Assembly: GCF_965363235.1 (NCBI RefSeq)
Contig: NC_134844.1
Location: forward strand, 76,687,497 to 76,751,496
DNA length: 64,000 nucleotides
Origin: Mytilus galloprovincialis
Taxonomy: Eukaryota > Mollusca > Bivalvia > Mytilida > Mytilidae
Reading direction: 5' to 3'
Made by a program: the position numbers and the translations under genes. Below, one piece after another: positions 45,559 through 58,100 of the stretch; the stretch's first letter is position 1, and every line of letters starts with the position of its first letter. The notes beneath the pieces are model-generated. The model was not told where the DNA came from and did no database searches. It worked only from the letters and a program-made list of their open reading frames with translations.

Positions 45559-45846
45559 CTGTAAATAAAACCAAAAAAAATCAACATCAAGGAAAGTTTC
45601 AGGAAACAAAAAGGAAAATCTGGAATTTTAAATCAAAGATGATCAACATTAGGCCCAAATTTTTATTTACCATGTTCTTACTTAACCAGAATGTCTTTCT
45701 AAAGAGTATTTAAATTTGCCTGTCAAAAAATTATATACTCAGGAGTACAAAGAGTGTAATATGAAAATAGTTTATTCAATACATGCATCATCAAATCAGA
45801 AACTAGCAATACAAAATGACCAAAGTAGGAACAGATTGACGGTTAA

Positions 45847-46526
45847 GGCAGCAACCATTTGATTTTCTGGGGGGGGGGGGCCTATGGTTTTTTTTTCTGT
45901 ACAAACTTTTTTTTTCGCCTGCGATTTTGTCAAAATAAACTAAGGCCAGAGTTTTTTTATTTGTTGGTTTACAGATCAGCCGACCCTATTTTTCTGATTT
46001 GCAGAATAAAAATAAAATTGACATTTCATGCTTTTTTATTCCCACCAAATATATCAAATACATTATCCTCCCTGTAAAAAAAATAAAATATATTCTTTTT
46101 TTTAATTGAAATGCATTAAACACTAATAAAATAATTGATAACACTTTGTGTTGTGAAAAAATAAACCTAAAAAATAATCCGTATGTTTACATACATGTAC
46201 ATTGTATTTAAAAAATAGACAAATCAATAACTATCCTTGAAATGTCGTTTGCGCGAATACTTATATAAATAATGAAAAAAAAACTATCCATTTGGATAAA
46301 AAAAAAACGGGAATGCATTACAACTGACAAGTCGAAAACAATTTTTTCTTTCAATTTTAGAAATACATATAGTGACAGCTGATGTTGTAACAAACAATTT
46401 TTTTTTTTCAGAATTCAAAACAAATTATTTTTTTCTCCAAAAACTGGAAACAAACTTATTTTTTTTCCAAAAAAAAACATAGCCCCCCCCCCCCCCCCCC
46501 CCCCAGAAAATCAAATGGTTGCTGCC
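45847..46526. mobile_element. PIF/Harbinger-like fold-back with homopolymer tracts (family H), intact copy
   Basis: Left GGCAGCAACCATTTGATTTT then CT and 11 G (45869-45879); right 22 C (46483-46504) then AGAAAATCAAATGGTTGCTG and CC. TAA directly flanks both ends. The interior is A/T homopolymer-rich near both ends. It sits upstream of the adaptor gene. Compare the interrupted copy at 41345-43074 and a half copy at 61207-61336. Confidence 0.75.
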
Positions 46527-47082
46527 TAAATGTAAACAAGCAACTGCACTTTTGGAACTGTAACACTTGTAGAAAATGACCTTCACCTGGATTATAAAAG
46601 AAACTTGTGTGGAGATTTTACATTTTCAGTCAATATAAGATGACAATTAACTATTCAAACATGCATTGTATTAAACTTAAAAGTTCAACAGCAGTAAAAA
46701 AAAAAAGGTGAACATATTTTCAAACAATCTGGCAAAGGGTCATAACTCCTGCAAATATCATTCATCGAAACAATTGCTAGATAAGGAATTTTTAATACAA
46801 TTTCAGGGAAATTCTTAATTCTTAGAAATGGGACATATCTATTATCCTAAATGGAGAATGTGTCCATGGGCAATGGGACACAGATGATGCCCCTGATTGG
46901 ATACATAACTTGATCTATATTAAGAAGAAAAATATGTGAAATTCTGACTTTACTGGTTTCCTTAATTTCCTCTCTGTAATTTTCAAATAATCCGCATGAT
47001 AAGGTTTTTATTTGGGAAAAGTTTTTATTTATGTCGCAATGGAATTGGTAGACATGGAATTCACCATCATGACCATGTTCTT

Positions 47083-47097
47083 CTTCTTCTTCTTGTC
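47083..47097. repeat. (TTC)n microsatellite
   Basis: Five TTC units. They give a Glu run in an accidental minus-strand frame. Confidence 0.8.
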
Positions 47098-48246
47098 CAT
47101 GTTGTCTCCGTATGAGCATCCTTTATAAGGATCACCACCATGAGTTATGGCCTATAAAGGAGGACATTTGAAGCCTGTATTGGTACAGATTAATGTGAGC
47201 ATTTGCCTACCCAATTCTCCAGCCCGGCCGTGACGGGTCTCATTACCAGAAAGTGAACCTTCCCCAAATATAATATGTTCACTGCAATATCTTTTAGTCG
47301 CCAGCTGGGCCATCAGGATAATAAAAAATGTTTCTCTAGCGGAATTTTTTTTAGGTAACCGTCAAGTTCAATCCTTTGAAATGTGCGGGAAAGTATACAA
47401 ATTCCCAAGTCGCCTAATATTCCTAAGAAACTAGAAAATACCCACAAAATATACTTTTGCTTATTTTAACCCAAAAATATTTTGCAACACCCTCAGCACA
47501 ACAATCACTTTTTCATCGTGGCGTCAAAATTTTACAGGAACCTGTGTAATGTCCAGTAATGGGGGACAAATAGCGATATGGTGTTTAGCATCATCATCAA
47601 TAGACATCATTCATGAACATAATCTGGCAATAATGATTTTTTTTCTGCTGCATTAGTTTGAGGTAATGACTGATTTTCAGCTATTCACAGATGTAAATGT
47701 CTTCTAAATATGATAAATATCAGCTACATTGAATTGCTATCAGTCCCTTAAAGTTACAGCCTAAATTATACAGGAAATCATGTGTCAATAAATGTGTCAA
47801 TACTTTCGAGGTATTGCACAGACATTATGAAAACCACAAAAATAAACACTTGGTACACATGACAATCTTTTCTGTTCATTCTAAACTTACTATGCGGATA
47901 CCAGTAATGGGTTTGGGGTTCTAGACAATCACAGAATAGTATTCTTCTGTAAATTTTCTAGTTCTTTTCATATTTATTATGGTGCAGAATCTGCATCTAG
48001 ATGGCGCTATGGTATGTCTCAAAACCTTTAACACAATTATAAAGTTGTATATACCATAACGTACTGTATTCGATATAATAAAATATACACATGAAAAAAA
48101 GTATTGCAACACCAAATTGAAATTGAAATTAATAAAAAAAAAACACTCTTTATTTTTTTGTGATATAATTTGTTAAAATAGAACTAGTTAAACCAGGAAC
48201 ATATATAGATGTACTGTTCCCAGGTTAAACACCTGAGTTCAACATG

Positions 48247-48737
48247 ATCAATGTATGTATGTACGTATGTACTCGAGATTCCGCCAATTTAGACGCACCC
48301 CTTGATTGACTGCAAGGGTACAGCGGATCCATGTACACTCCCTAAGGATTAATGGAGATGTGTCCTTTACAATATTATCCCACCACCAGAACAATCCCCA
48401 CCCAACACCGCCCAAGGGAGCATGTAGGACACCGGGAAGTCTGTTATTATGGTGGAGGAAGCCGAAGTACTCGGAGAGAACCACCGGGCCACTCGGTGGA
48501 AACAGACAAACCAGAGAGATATCAGAAGATTGAAAAAAGTAGGGGACACCTTCGACCAACCGAGGCCCCCTAAGTACCCATTCTAGTTTAAACTCCGGTC
48601 TGGGTACCAGAGATGTGTGTGAGAGGGTGAAAATTACCCTTCTGATGTACTGATATTTTTAGCACCCCGGGTGAGAATCGAACTCGGGACCTTCAGCACT
48701 GTAGCCATCGGTCTTAACCACTAGACCACGAACTCAC
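48247..48737 (-). mobile_element. tRNA-derived SINE
   Basis: On the minus strand the head (48737 down to about 48665) is tRNA-like: box A TGGTCTAGTGG, box B GAGTTCGATTCTC (48672-48684), in the right order and spacing for an internal RNA polymerase III promoter. Then comes a body of about 350 bp with a G/C-rich block (TTTCCACCGAGTGGCCCGG, TACTTCGGCTTCCTCCACC) that looks like a conserved central SINE domain, and a (TACATACG)n-like 3' tail (about 48253-48275). I do not assign the central domain to a named type. ORFs on both strands here are accidental. Confidence 0.8.
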
Positions 48738-50089
48738 AATAAATATCGACTCGATAAGTTCTTATCTGCACATGCAGCTACTGTACCAGTAAACAACAAA
48801 ACAGACGTTTTTATCCTCATTGTTTTCAACACTTTAAATAACCAAGTTTATAAAGTTATGTGATTGACACCTTATAATGAGTCCTCCACAACCCTTAACT
48901 GCAGCAAGATGGCTAATTATCAGCATGACAGAAGCAGGAATGTCGCTGTGACAACCGCACGTATTGTTTGTCATCACCAATCCACTATAAGTCGTTTTGA
49001 GATGTCTGACATTGTAAAGTTCGACTACAGTAAAAGTTGTAAAATACATTTTTTTGTACAAAAAATAAAAAGTAAAATCACAAAAATACTGAACTCAGAG
49101 GAAAGTCAATTCGGAAAGTCTAGAATCACATGGCAAAATGTGGCCACAAAAACACATCATTTTGTTACTAAAATTGTGTTTAGATAAATCATTATTTTTC
49201 AAACATTTTTTGTTTGTTTAAACGCCAATGTTATCATAAACTATGTTTCAATATTATTTTACAAATATTTTATCATATTCCATCCAAAATAAGAGGATTT
49301 GAGTGGTTTATAACCAGTGTATTTTTCACCAATTAACTGTTATCAAATGAATATCGTTCATTTTTCTACGCCGCCGGGATATATGCCAAAAGGATATGCC
49401 TATGAATTATTATTATTTTTTTTTGGGGGGGAAGGGGGGGGGGCTTGTTAAATGTAAATAATCTCTTGGAGAATAATGCAATAAATAAATACAAGCATAG
49501 TTTAAATCTATTATTACTAAGTTGCAGATAGTTAATTACGTAACACATCCATTTTTCAATGTAAAACAGTATATTAGAATACCATAAGATATTTGACTAG
49601 TTACTTTTATAGCTGACTATGCAGTATATGCTTTGCTCATTGTTACAGGTCACACAGGGACCATCATATAGTTGTAAATTTTGTGTTATTTGGTGTCTTG
49701 AGGAGACTTTCCTCTTTGGCAATCATACAAAATCTTCTTTTTATAAATACGTACATATTCAATGATGATATAAAAAGTAAAACAACACTTAATTATTTGA
49801 ATAAAATCGATTGTACAGTGTTCACATGTGAATAAATTAATGATTTTTATATAATGATCTATGCCAGGCATGTCAGCTCAGCTGCAATCGCTTTATTTTT
49901 GTTGATTTTCGTATCAATAATTTTAAAAACTATAAAAAAATTATATCAATAAAAAAATTATACCTGCACACGTTAGTATGAGGATTTGTATGGGGTTAAA
50001 TGATTAAAGAATAATGCCCTTAAAAATGAAGATTAGAGAATAACGGTCAAAAAAATGGAGTCTGGAGATAAGAGAAATGCGTGGTCTAG

Positions 50090-51925
50090 GGTCCTTCTAA
50101 AAAGCGCCCGGGAGCGCCCGGGTGAAGAAAAAGCGCCCGGGGAAGAGAAAAAGCGCCCGGAGACGAAAATTTAGCGCCCGGGGAACAGAAAAAGCGCCCA
50201 GGGAAAATATATAGATATTTTATTGGCATAAGACAACTTTGTTAAGTTATGAACATTATTTTTTTAATTATTTTAAACAAGTAATTTGCAAATTCAGATA
50301 ATAGACATTTGTAATAAAGCACAATAACAAGTATGAATATTTCAATTTTAACAATAATATATGAATTATACTATTCAAAAGACATGTTTTTCAAAAACGA
50401 TATCAAAATGAAAAATGTATAAGACAACTCAAATTTCACAGATAAATATTAATTTAATCAAAATTAAAAGAGGTACACATAATAAATCAGCAAAAAAGCA
50501 GTACTATACATGTACTGTAGTTAAAACAAGGGGGTAAAAAGCAGGTGTTTGGTTTACATTTAAGTCTAAGCATTAAAACCCTGATAACCATAGCCATTGA
50601 AACAGTTTTAGTTTTATAAAAAGATATAATAAATCTATCTCAGCATCTGTATAAAAAAGTGTTCACATGCATGCAGTTGCGAAAATATTAGACCTCAGGC
50701 ACCGATTATTTTTAAATAACAATACATTTTGATCGAGGACAATGTCTTTCATGATTTTTCTATATACTCTTATTTATATTTATTTACTTACTTATATACA
50801 GTTTTGAAATCTAAAATGTAAAAGTGCAACAACACTTTAGATGTAGCATCGTACATTATATTAAGGACAAAACAATATGGCACTGGCTACGGTTACATGG
50901 AAATGTAACAATAATAAAAATATTATTGTTACATTGGAGACTAATTGCCGGAATGCATGGTTGGGTAAGGACCTGACTAATTACGAATGTAACAATAACT
51001 ATTGAGGCTACGGTTACATTGCGTTATTGTTACATGGAAAACAGCAATGTACGATGGGACTAGTAATATGTACTAAATAGTAAAACTTTAAGACATTTAT
51101 TTTATATTTACAATACATACAATTATAAATACAATTTCTTTATTTTTTTTATTTCAATGACAGTTTCTACAAATGTATCCAGTAAGTGGTTTTTAAAGCA
51201 TGTTTAAGTCCTACACATTTTCTAAGATCTTTGAAGAACTAACTTACGTCCTCCATGGATACATGTATACAGAAGTTCACAGTATATAAGTTCACAGTTA
51301 GCAAACTTTGCTTTTGGTGTATATCTTTTTCAGAACTGCGTTTGTATAGCTGTGTCAAAGATTTTTTATAGTAAGAAGGCTTCTTACTATACAAATCCCG
51401 GGCTTTTCAAACGCATCCCAAGTTTTAAATTTTTCACCCTAAACAATATTGTAATAGGAATCTCTTCATCCATTGCTAAAAGCTTAAGTATATTTTTCAT
51501 TATTACCAGTATTATTTAGTACATATGAAAGAATTAAGCAATAAAACTATTATAATAGAAGATTTCAGTTTAAATCTACCGTACGTACATTGCTGTTTTT
51601 CATGTAACATTACAATAACTCAATGTAATCGTAGCCTCAATAATTATTGTTACATTCGTAATTTATCGGTTCCTTACCCAACTTTGCATTCCGGCAATTA
51701 GACTCCAATGTAACAATAATATGTTTATTATTGTTACATTTCCATGTAACCGTAGCCAGTGCCAAACAATATCGATTAGCTATTTTTAAAGGAAAAAAAA
51801 TATTGTTATCAAATATTAATATTTTCTTCTCCCGGGCGCTAATTTTCTTCTCCGGGCGCTAATTTTCCTTCTCCGGGCGCTTTTTCTCTTCCCGGGCGCT
51901 CCCGGGCGCTTTTTAGCAGGACCGG
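50090..51925. mobile_element. Fold-back element with tandem AGCGCCCGGG terminal arrays
   Basis: Direct 8-bp repeats TGGTCTAG (50082-50089 and 51926-51933) flank it. Ends read GGTCCTTCTAAAAAGCGCCC and the inverse of CCGGTCCTGCTAAAAAGCGC. Each terminal arm is a short array of AGCGCCCGGG(G)AAGAGAAA units, about six on the left (50102-50205) and five on the right (about 51830-51915). These are by far the most GC-rich bases in an A/T-rich interior. No ORF. A second fold-back (50879-51763) is inserted in the middle, leaving about 940 bp for the original element. hAT-type mobilisation is likely from the 8-bp duplication. Confidence 0.8.
50879..51763. mobile_element. Inner fold-back with ~180-bp terminal inverted repeats and 9-bp duplication
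   Basis: AAACAATAT occurs directly outside both ends (50870-50878 and 51764-51772). Arms 50879-51056 and about 51581-51763 are near-identical inverted repeats beginning GGCACTGGCTACGGTTACAT. Each arm has several 'tgtaacaataa' / 'ttattgttaca' words that also pair within the arm. The middle holds a perfect hairpin (about 51369-51391). Long inverted ends plus a 9-bp duplication fit a Mutator-like (MULE) non-autonomous element. No transposase is encoded. Confidence 0.8.
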
Positions 51926-52057
51926 TGGTCTAGTTATGTCCTTTCCGGTATATGTTACCCTAATAAATATTTTGGTGCTTAGTCAAATTTTTAAGGGGAG
52001 CTAACCCCGCTGTCAAAATTGTTATACAACTTTCGGTGCAGACAAGACTGGGTGAAA

Positions 52058-52129
52058 ATGAGATTTGTCTCTCTAATTCGAGCTTGTCAATCTTATGCAA
52101 GACAATCTACATATCAGTCTTCTACTAGA
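52058..52129 (+). CDS. SDHAF2: SDHAF2 coding exon 1 (mitochondrial presequence)
   Basis: 72 bases, 24 codons, [20 protein letters not shown] then SSTR, followed by a GTATGT donor in phase 0. Exon 2 at 55836 opens in phase 0 after a TTTGCAG acceptor. Distance (3.7 kb), phase, composition and the final protein length together support this start; I saw no competing exon closer to exon 2. Confidence 0.8.
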
Positions 52130-55100
52130 GTATGTTTATAAGAAATATATTTTGATTATTGTATTTAGAAGTTGGTTACAAATTCCTTTGCTTGACTATT
52201 ATAATAATATATAGTCAAGCAAAGGACAATAAAAAATGAAACTGTAAGGCCCACCAAGGCACCATGCACAGGCACTTGTTACAGACAAGTAATAATGAAG
52301 CACGGTCTTGCATACCTGTCAACCTCTGAAAATGAAAAGTCAGGTCATGACCTGCATTGAGAAAAAAAATCTCAGGTCATAACGCGTACGACATTTTGCG
52401 GGCTCAATTGAAGAACAAAAATATTTTTACATATAATTTATATAGTCAATATGTATATGAAACAGTTAGAACATGTATACAAGTTTATTTCAGACTATTG
52501 TTATATTCCATAGTAGCAGACTTGGCATTCTTTAAAAGAACTGCACTTGGTTTCAGTTCATAGCAATGCAAATGTGTATTCATTTTACAAGAAAGAAGAG
52601 CACACAGTGTATCCTTATTAAGATCAGCCCTAAACTCTGTAGCTATTTTCTTTACTAAAGAAAATGCCCTCTCACTGTCTGCATAATCTGTTTGGCAAAA
52701 CCAGTAATGTTTTAGCAAGTTTTGACAAAACAAAAAATCTTGGCTTGTTTTCAACTACCACTTTGTTATTTTCAACTGAAAAGGCCCTCTTTACTATTTG
52801 GGTGGTTTTAGTTTTTCCACAGGAATAACCTGAAGCTATTTCACTGTCAGAGAACATTAATTTACACAATTTTGTGAAATGGTCAGTTACTGCAAAGGAA
52901 AGGTTGTGCTCAGCCACAAAGTACGAAAATAAAGTTTCTGCATTAGTTACTTTATCAGCCAAAACACTTTTGGTCTTTGTGAAGAAAATATCGTTACGTA
53001 GCTCAGGTAAACAGTCCTACATTTTGACTTTTTGTTACATTGAAAAAGACCGATAAAACCGAAGGTCGTATTACTTCTAAATACCGGAAACAATTCCGGT
53101 CAGAAATCCGGGTGAAACGGGTAAGTTGACAGGTATGGTCTTGATTACACAACCCAACACTAAGAGGCCGAGGACAGACAAATATGTGTAATTAAAATGT
53201 GAAAGTGCATGAGAGCCGCTAAGGTCATTGATGTATAGAAAATAAATAATGTGACGGTACCCAAATTGCACCTATTTTGACAGTTTTTTCATCTACGTTT
53301 TTTTATGATGAAGACAAAAATGTCCATTCTGTGTTTATTTTTTAGCCCTATCCTTCTTTATTATAAAGGTACACCAATTTGATTTTTATTCCATATGGAA
53401 TCATAGAAAAAATGGTCTAAACTGACCTCCAAACCATCAATGATTCTGAAATTAGGAGTACCCAAATTGCTTCCATGCTTTAATTCACATAGTCAAAAGT
53501 CTAATAACAGAGCTTTTGTTTAATTTCTTTAAATATTTTGAACAATTGGATATAAGTCCATGCTTACTCTTCATTATTTTTTAAATGGATACTTGTAACA
53601 TATTGTATTTGCACATTTTAAAAAGATGACGTTTCAGTACATTTTGCTTTTTCAGTAAATACTTCATCTGTTGATAGATACTGTGAACATTTTGTGCATA
53701 TCTAAATAGTTTTACCTATGTTGAAAGATGTGCTTAGTATCAAATCATAAAAAAACAAATTGTTTAGTCTCTAGAAAATCTTGTAAGATTTTTGCTGCTA
53801 GTTTTGCTAAATAGGTGCAATTTGGGTACCGTTACGTTACACGTCACATGTTTGTAATAAAAAAAATTAAAAGATGGGTTGGAAAAGGCTTGTTGTGATG
53901 GCATTGCTTCCCTTGATATATATTTATAGTAGATACAGTATTACTTTAAGCATTTGCTTAGCCAGCCATAATGGGTTGAGCTGAGGAAATACTTCTTTAG
54001 AGGGTCTCATTGTGGGGTTTTGATCCCGGATCCCGCTTACTGTTTTGTGAGATTACTGTATCCTACTTACGCCATTTACAGGAGCAATTCTCAATTTTTT
54101 ATAATGACCTGTGTCCTGCTAGACTGAATTTCCTATTTTCAAGGCACAATAGTTTGACTTTCATGTGTCATGCTTATAAAAAATCCAGTAGGTCTTTTCA
54201 CCACCGAACACCACCGCACACCGCCAAACATCACCTAACACCCCAAAAGTCTATTATTTTGTCTTTTATCGTTATAAATGTGACTTACATATAATATTCA
54301 TGTTATAAATTCGACAAATAAAAAGATTTAGAGTCCAAATATCTACAGAAAACAGAAAGGGAGAGTCTATTAACACTCTACTTTTTGAACTCCACAGACC
54401 CCCATGGACACATCAAATATATTTGTTTCCCATTTTTTTTCTTCTAATTCTTCTATAAAATAGTTGTACCAATATTGAGAAAAGAGACAAATATCGAAAT
54501 CTACTTGAGAACTGATTACTAATTATGAATATATTTGAATTTTATTATTTTAATAACACACACAACACATTATGTACTCCGGAAATAATGAATCCGAAGA
54601 CGTTTTTCCTGATATTGATTATCAATTTTAACATAAAAATAATGTCCTTAAAAATCTAAAATTGATTAAATTGTATGTAATTTAATTTGTTTTATCGTTT
54701 TATTGTATAATATCACAGTTTTTGTAAGTGGTTAGTGGGTTTTAGGGTGTTCAGCGGTGGTTGGTGGTGTTCGGTGGTAAAAAGACCTACCCCAAAAAAT
54801 CAGCAATCCCATGTCACACATAGACCCCAATGAGACCCACTTTTAAGCTCAGTCAGTATATACTGCTTTGAAGTGGGTCTCATTGGGTCTACAATTTTAT
54901 AAGTGTGACACGTGAAAGTCAAATTATTGTGCTGTGAAAACAGGAAATGAAGTCTAGCGGGACACAGAACATTACTAAAAAATGAGAATTGCTTACACAT
55001 GTTACATACATAGTGTAAGCGGGATACAGGAATCTGACAAAACAGTTAGCAGGATCCGGGATCAGAACCCCCCAATGAGACCCCCTTTGTAACAAGAAGA

Positions 55101-58100
55101 TCCTGGGTGTTGAGTCCCTGTTGAGACAAAGGTGTTATAGTATATAGAATCATGTTCTCTGATTACAATTGGCCCAAACATAACTTTTATGACCTAACCA
55201 GGGAAGTGTTGGAGATATCATCATAATAGTAAAATAATGACTTGAGGTGGGGGAAATGTGACTGTATTGATTTTCCTTGGTATATCCCTTGGTATAAATA
55301 TAGTAGATCAGCTGTAAGCGTTAGGGAAGTACTTGTTTCGCTCAGTCTGCTAACACGCATGCTTTTTAATGCATATGTCCTAGTCCCTATGTACTCTAAA
55401 TAATTATGACATCTTGCAAGGCTATTTTAATTTTTGCTAGGACGCCTTCCTCTGATGTTTTGCCTTGCAATACCTCATAATTATTTTAAATTGTCCCAAT
55501 GGAAAGTTGAAAGGTGATTTTGTGCGAAGAATCAAACTCGATCTGGTTACATTATTTTATTTTAAAGTGTGTTTACCAATCTATTAAAATCAATATAAAT
55601 GCAAGTCCCCATGAACTATTTAGTCATTTGGATGCTATTGAAATTTTGTTTAGACCAGGCATGCAGTAAATAGTAGTTGTCTATTGGTCTTGAAATTTAG
55701 TGAAGTGAAAACTTTGAACTCTAAACTTGTAATAAATATAACAAAGCATTGACAATCTGCATTATTATTATTATTATTCCCATGATGCAACACCAAATTC
55801 TAAATTTGTCAATCATGTCAATGTTATATTTGCAGGTATTTTTCCAGTCGCACAGATTATCTTCAACAAATAACACAGAGGATGAATATCCTTTACCTGA
55901 ATACCAGGAAAGACAGAAGGAAGCACTAGAAGTGAAGAAAGCTAGATTATTATATCAAAGTAGAAAAAGAGGCATGCTTGAAAATGGTCTTCTTTTAAGG
56001 TACATAGATTATTTACTCAAAATGTTTCAGGAATGCATGTAATATAAATGAAAAGTCATAGGGATTATTTGGATTTCTATACTTTAGAAATACATATGAA
56101 GTCTCCGTAGTTCAAAGAAGGTCATAGTACCATTAATTTGAGACATCAATTGTGGAAAAAACTTTCAGTCCTTGTTGTACTTGATTTTAATTATTTGTTT
56201 TTCTACTACAACATAAAAAAAAGATATGATATGAAAGGCAGTGGAAACTATCCACCAGAGAAAAAATAACTGATTTTTCCAACTATACGTCACTCTTTAC
56301 ATCATGTACATGTTATACTGTTTTTAACAGTTAGTAAAACCCATACCCTGTAGTAACCTATAGTGCACATAATATAAAGTTTTGAAAATAATTTAACACA
56401 ATTCAAACCCCAACAAATACTATCATAACTATGGAAAGCAACTCTTGTCCCCTGAATTCAATATTCCTGAGTTTGTACAGTCAATATAGAGTAATTTGAT
56501 GATTATTATTGATGGGATAGTGGTTTAACATTACAACATTAGACCAGTCTTTAGAAATCAGTTGAAAAGGACTCAAGGTGGTACACAACACTATAGGGAG
56601 ATAACTCTGTAAAAAAATCTGCTGAACATTTTAATTACATTCTATTAATAAGTGTTTGCCAAACTGCTATATAATGTATTTATTACACCTCATGTAAGAA
56701 TCCTGGGTTTTGATTGGTTGATAGCCAGTGTATTTTTCACCAATTTACTGTTATCAAATGAATATCGTTAATTTTTTAATGCCGCTGGGGTATTTGCAAA
56801 CAGGATATGCCTTTTTTACCCTCTCTGTCGTGGTATTTGCCTAAAAATACTCTTATCATACTGGACGCTTGTAACGTCACTATCATCAATGTGTTTTTGA
56901 ATGTTAACATTCGGTGTAATTAAACAGATATAGCATGTTCTTGAGGGGTATTTGCGAAAATTACCATTGTTGAGAATGAATTTCCCTGGCCTTACGGCTC
57001 GTGAAATTTTACATTCTCTCGACTGGTATTTTTTGCAAATACCCCTCAAGAACATGATATATCTGTTCAATATCTTTCCAATAAAGGCTGTCACTGTGTT
57101 CAAGTTTTTTGAAATTTTTATCAATGGGTGACAGTAATTTACTAAATATTTTGTTGATTTTTTTTGAAAATTATAGAAGTCAAACTAATTTTAGTGAAGG
57201 TGTTTGGTACTGCCTTAAAATATATGTTATTTATTTCAGCTCGTTTGCAGCTGAATTTTTAAATTCTTTTGATGAGAAAGAAACCACCATGTATGACAGA
57301 CTGATCAACAAGCCATCTAATGATTGGGAAATATATTATTGGGCCATAGGTCAGTATCGTGTTTGTTTAATTTTTGGTGGCAAAAGGAGCAAATTAATTG
57401 TGCCTTCATCAAAATCTTTATGCAATCAAATACAAAATGTGTTGATATGATCTGTGGATTCATTAATATCATGGATAATAGTTTTTGAGGAAAATTGAAT
57501 TTTCAGTGAAATTTGATTTTGCAAAAGTCTGTATACAATTCTTTAGAAAATTTGATTATTGGTCAAATACCAGTTTTTATACGACCGCAAAATTTTTGCG
57601 GTCGGTCGTACATTGGTATCACGTCGTCGTCCGGCAGACGGATGGTTTCCGGATAATAACTTTAGTATAAGTAAATAGAAATCAATAAGATTTTAACACA
57701 ATGTTTATAACCAAAAAAGGAAGTTTGGGATTGATTTTGGGGGCTATGGTCCCTAAGGTTTAGGAATAAGGGGCCCACAGGGCCCAAAACAAGCATTTAT
57801 CTAGTGTCAAGACAATAAGTTGTGTATAAGTATTTCAATTGTTCTGAAATTGTACCACAATGTTTAATACCATAAGTAGAAGGTTGGGATATAGTTTAAG
57901 GGTAATGGGGCAAACAGTCTAGGTATAAAGGGCCAAAAAGGCGCCAAAAACAAGCATTTTTGTAGTTTCAAGACAATAAATTGGAGTTATCTTTCTTTGT
58001 CCAGAATGGTTGTTGAATCACCTAAAACTAATGCTTTATGAAATCTTTGAAAATTGAAGTTATCTTTCTTTGTCTTGAATAATAGTTGAATCAACTTAAA

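Larger units (their letters stand above)
45559..52057. other. Region between divergent adaptor and SDHAF2 genes
   Basis: Holds a family H element, a SINE and the 1.8-kb fold-back element. The adaptor's first, non-coding exon must be somewhere to the right of 45558 but I could not place it. The pieces 46.6-48.0 and 48.75-50.05 kb have no confident feature; 49290-49405 shares sequence with 56700-56815 ('aaccagtgtatttttcacca'). Confidence 0.5.
52130..55835 (+). other. SDHAF2 intron 1 (3.7 kb)
   Basis: Contains the deleted hAT transposon, the GGTACCC MITE and the two family C copies. 55090-55760 has nothing recognisable apart from an (ATT)n run at about 55761-55778. Confidence 0.6.

Noticed and set aside
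46847..47119. 90-aa minus-strand ORF with a Glu run
   Set aside because: The Glu run comes from a TTC microsatellite, no splice-supported exons flank it and no family signature is seen.
48248..48573. Several ORFs of 60-103 aa on both strands
   Set aside because: They are readings of the SINE body; multiple overlapping frames on both strands are what GC-rich non-coding repeat DNA gives.
48665..48737. Possible true tRNA gene
   Set aside because: Boxes A and B are present but the acceptor stem does not close and the sequence runs on into a SINE body and tail.
49290..49405. Possible conserved exon shared with 56700-56815
   Set aside because: Both copies are non-coding in all frames and lie in repeat-rich DNA, so this is a shared repeat.
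56816..57124. 102-aa minus-strand ORF
   Set aside because: It lies across the inverted arms of a nested repeat; no codon or domain support.
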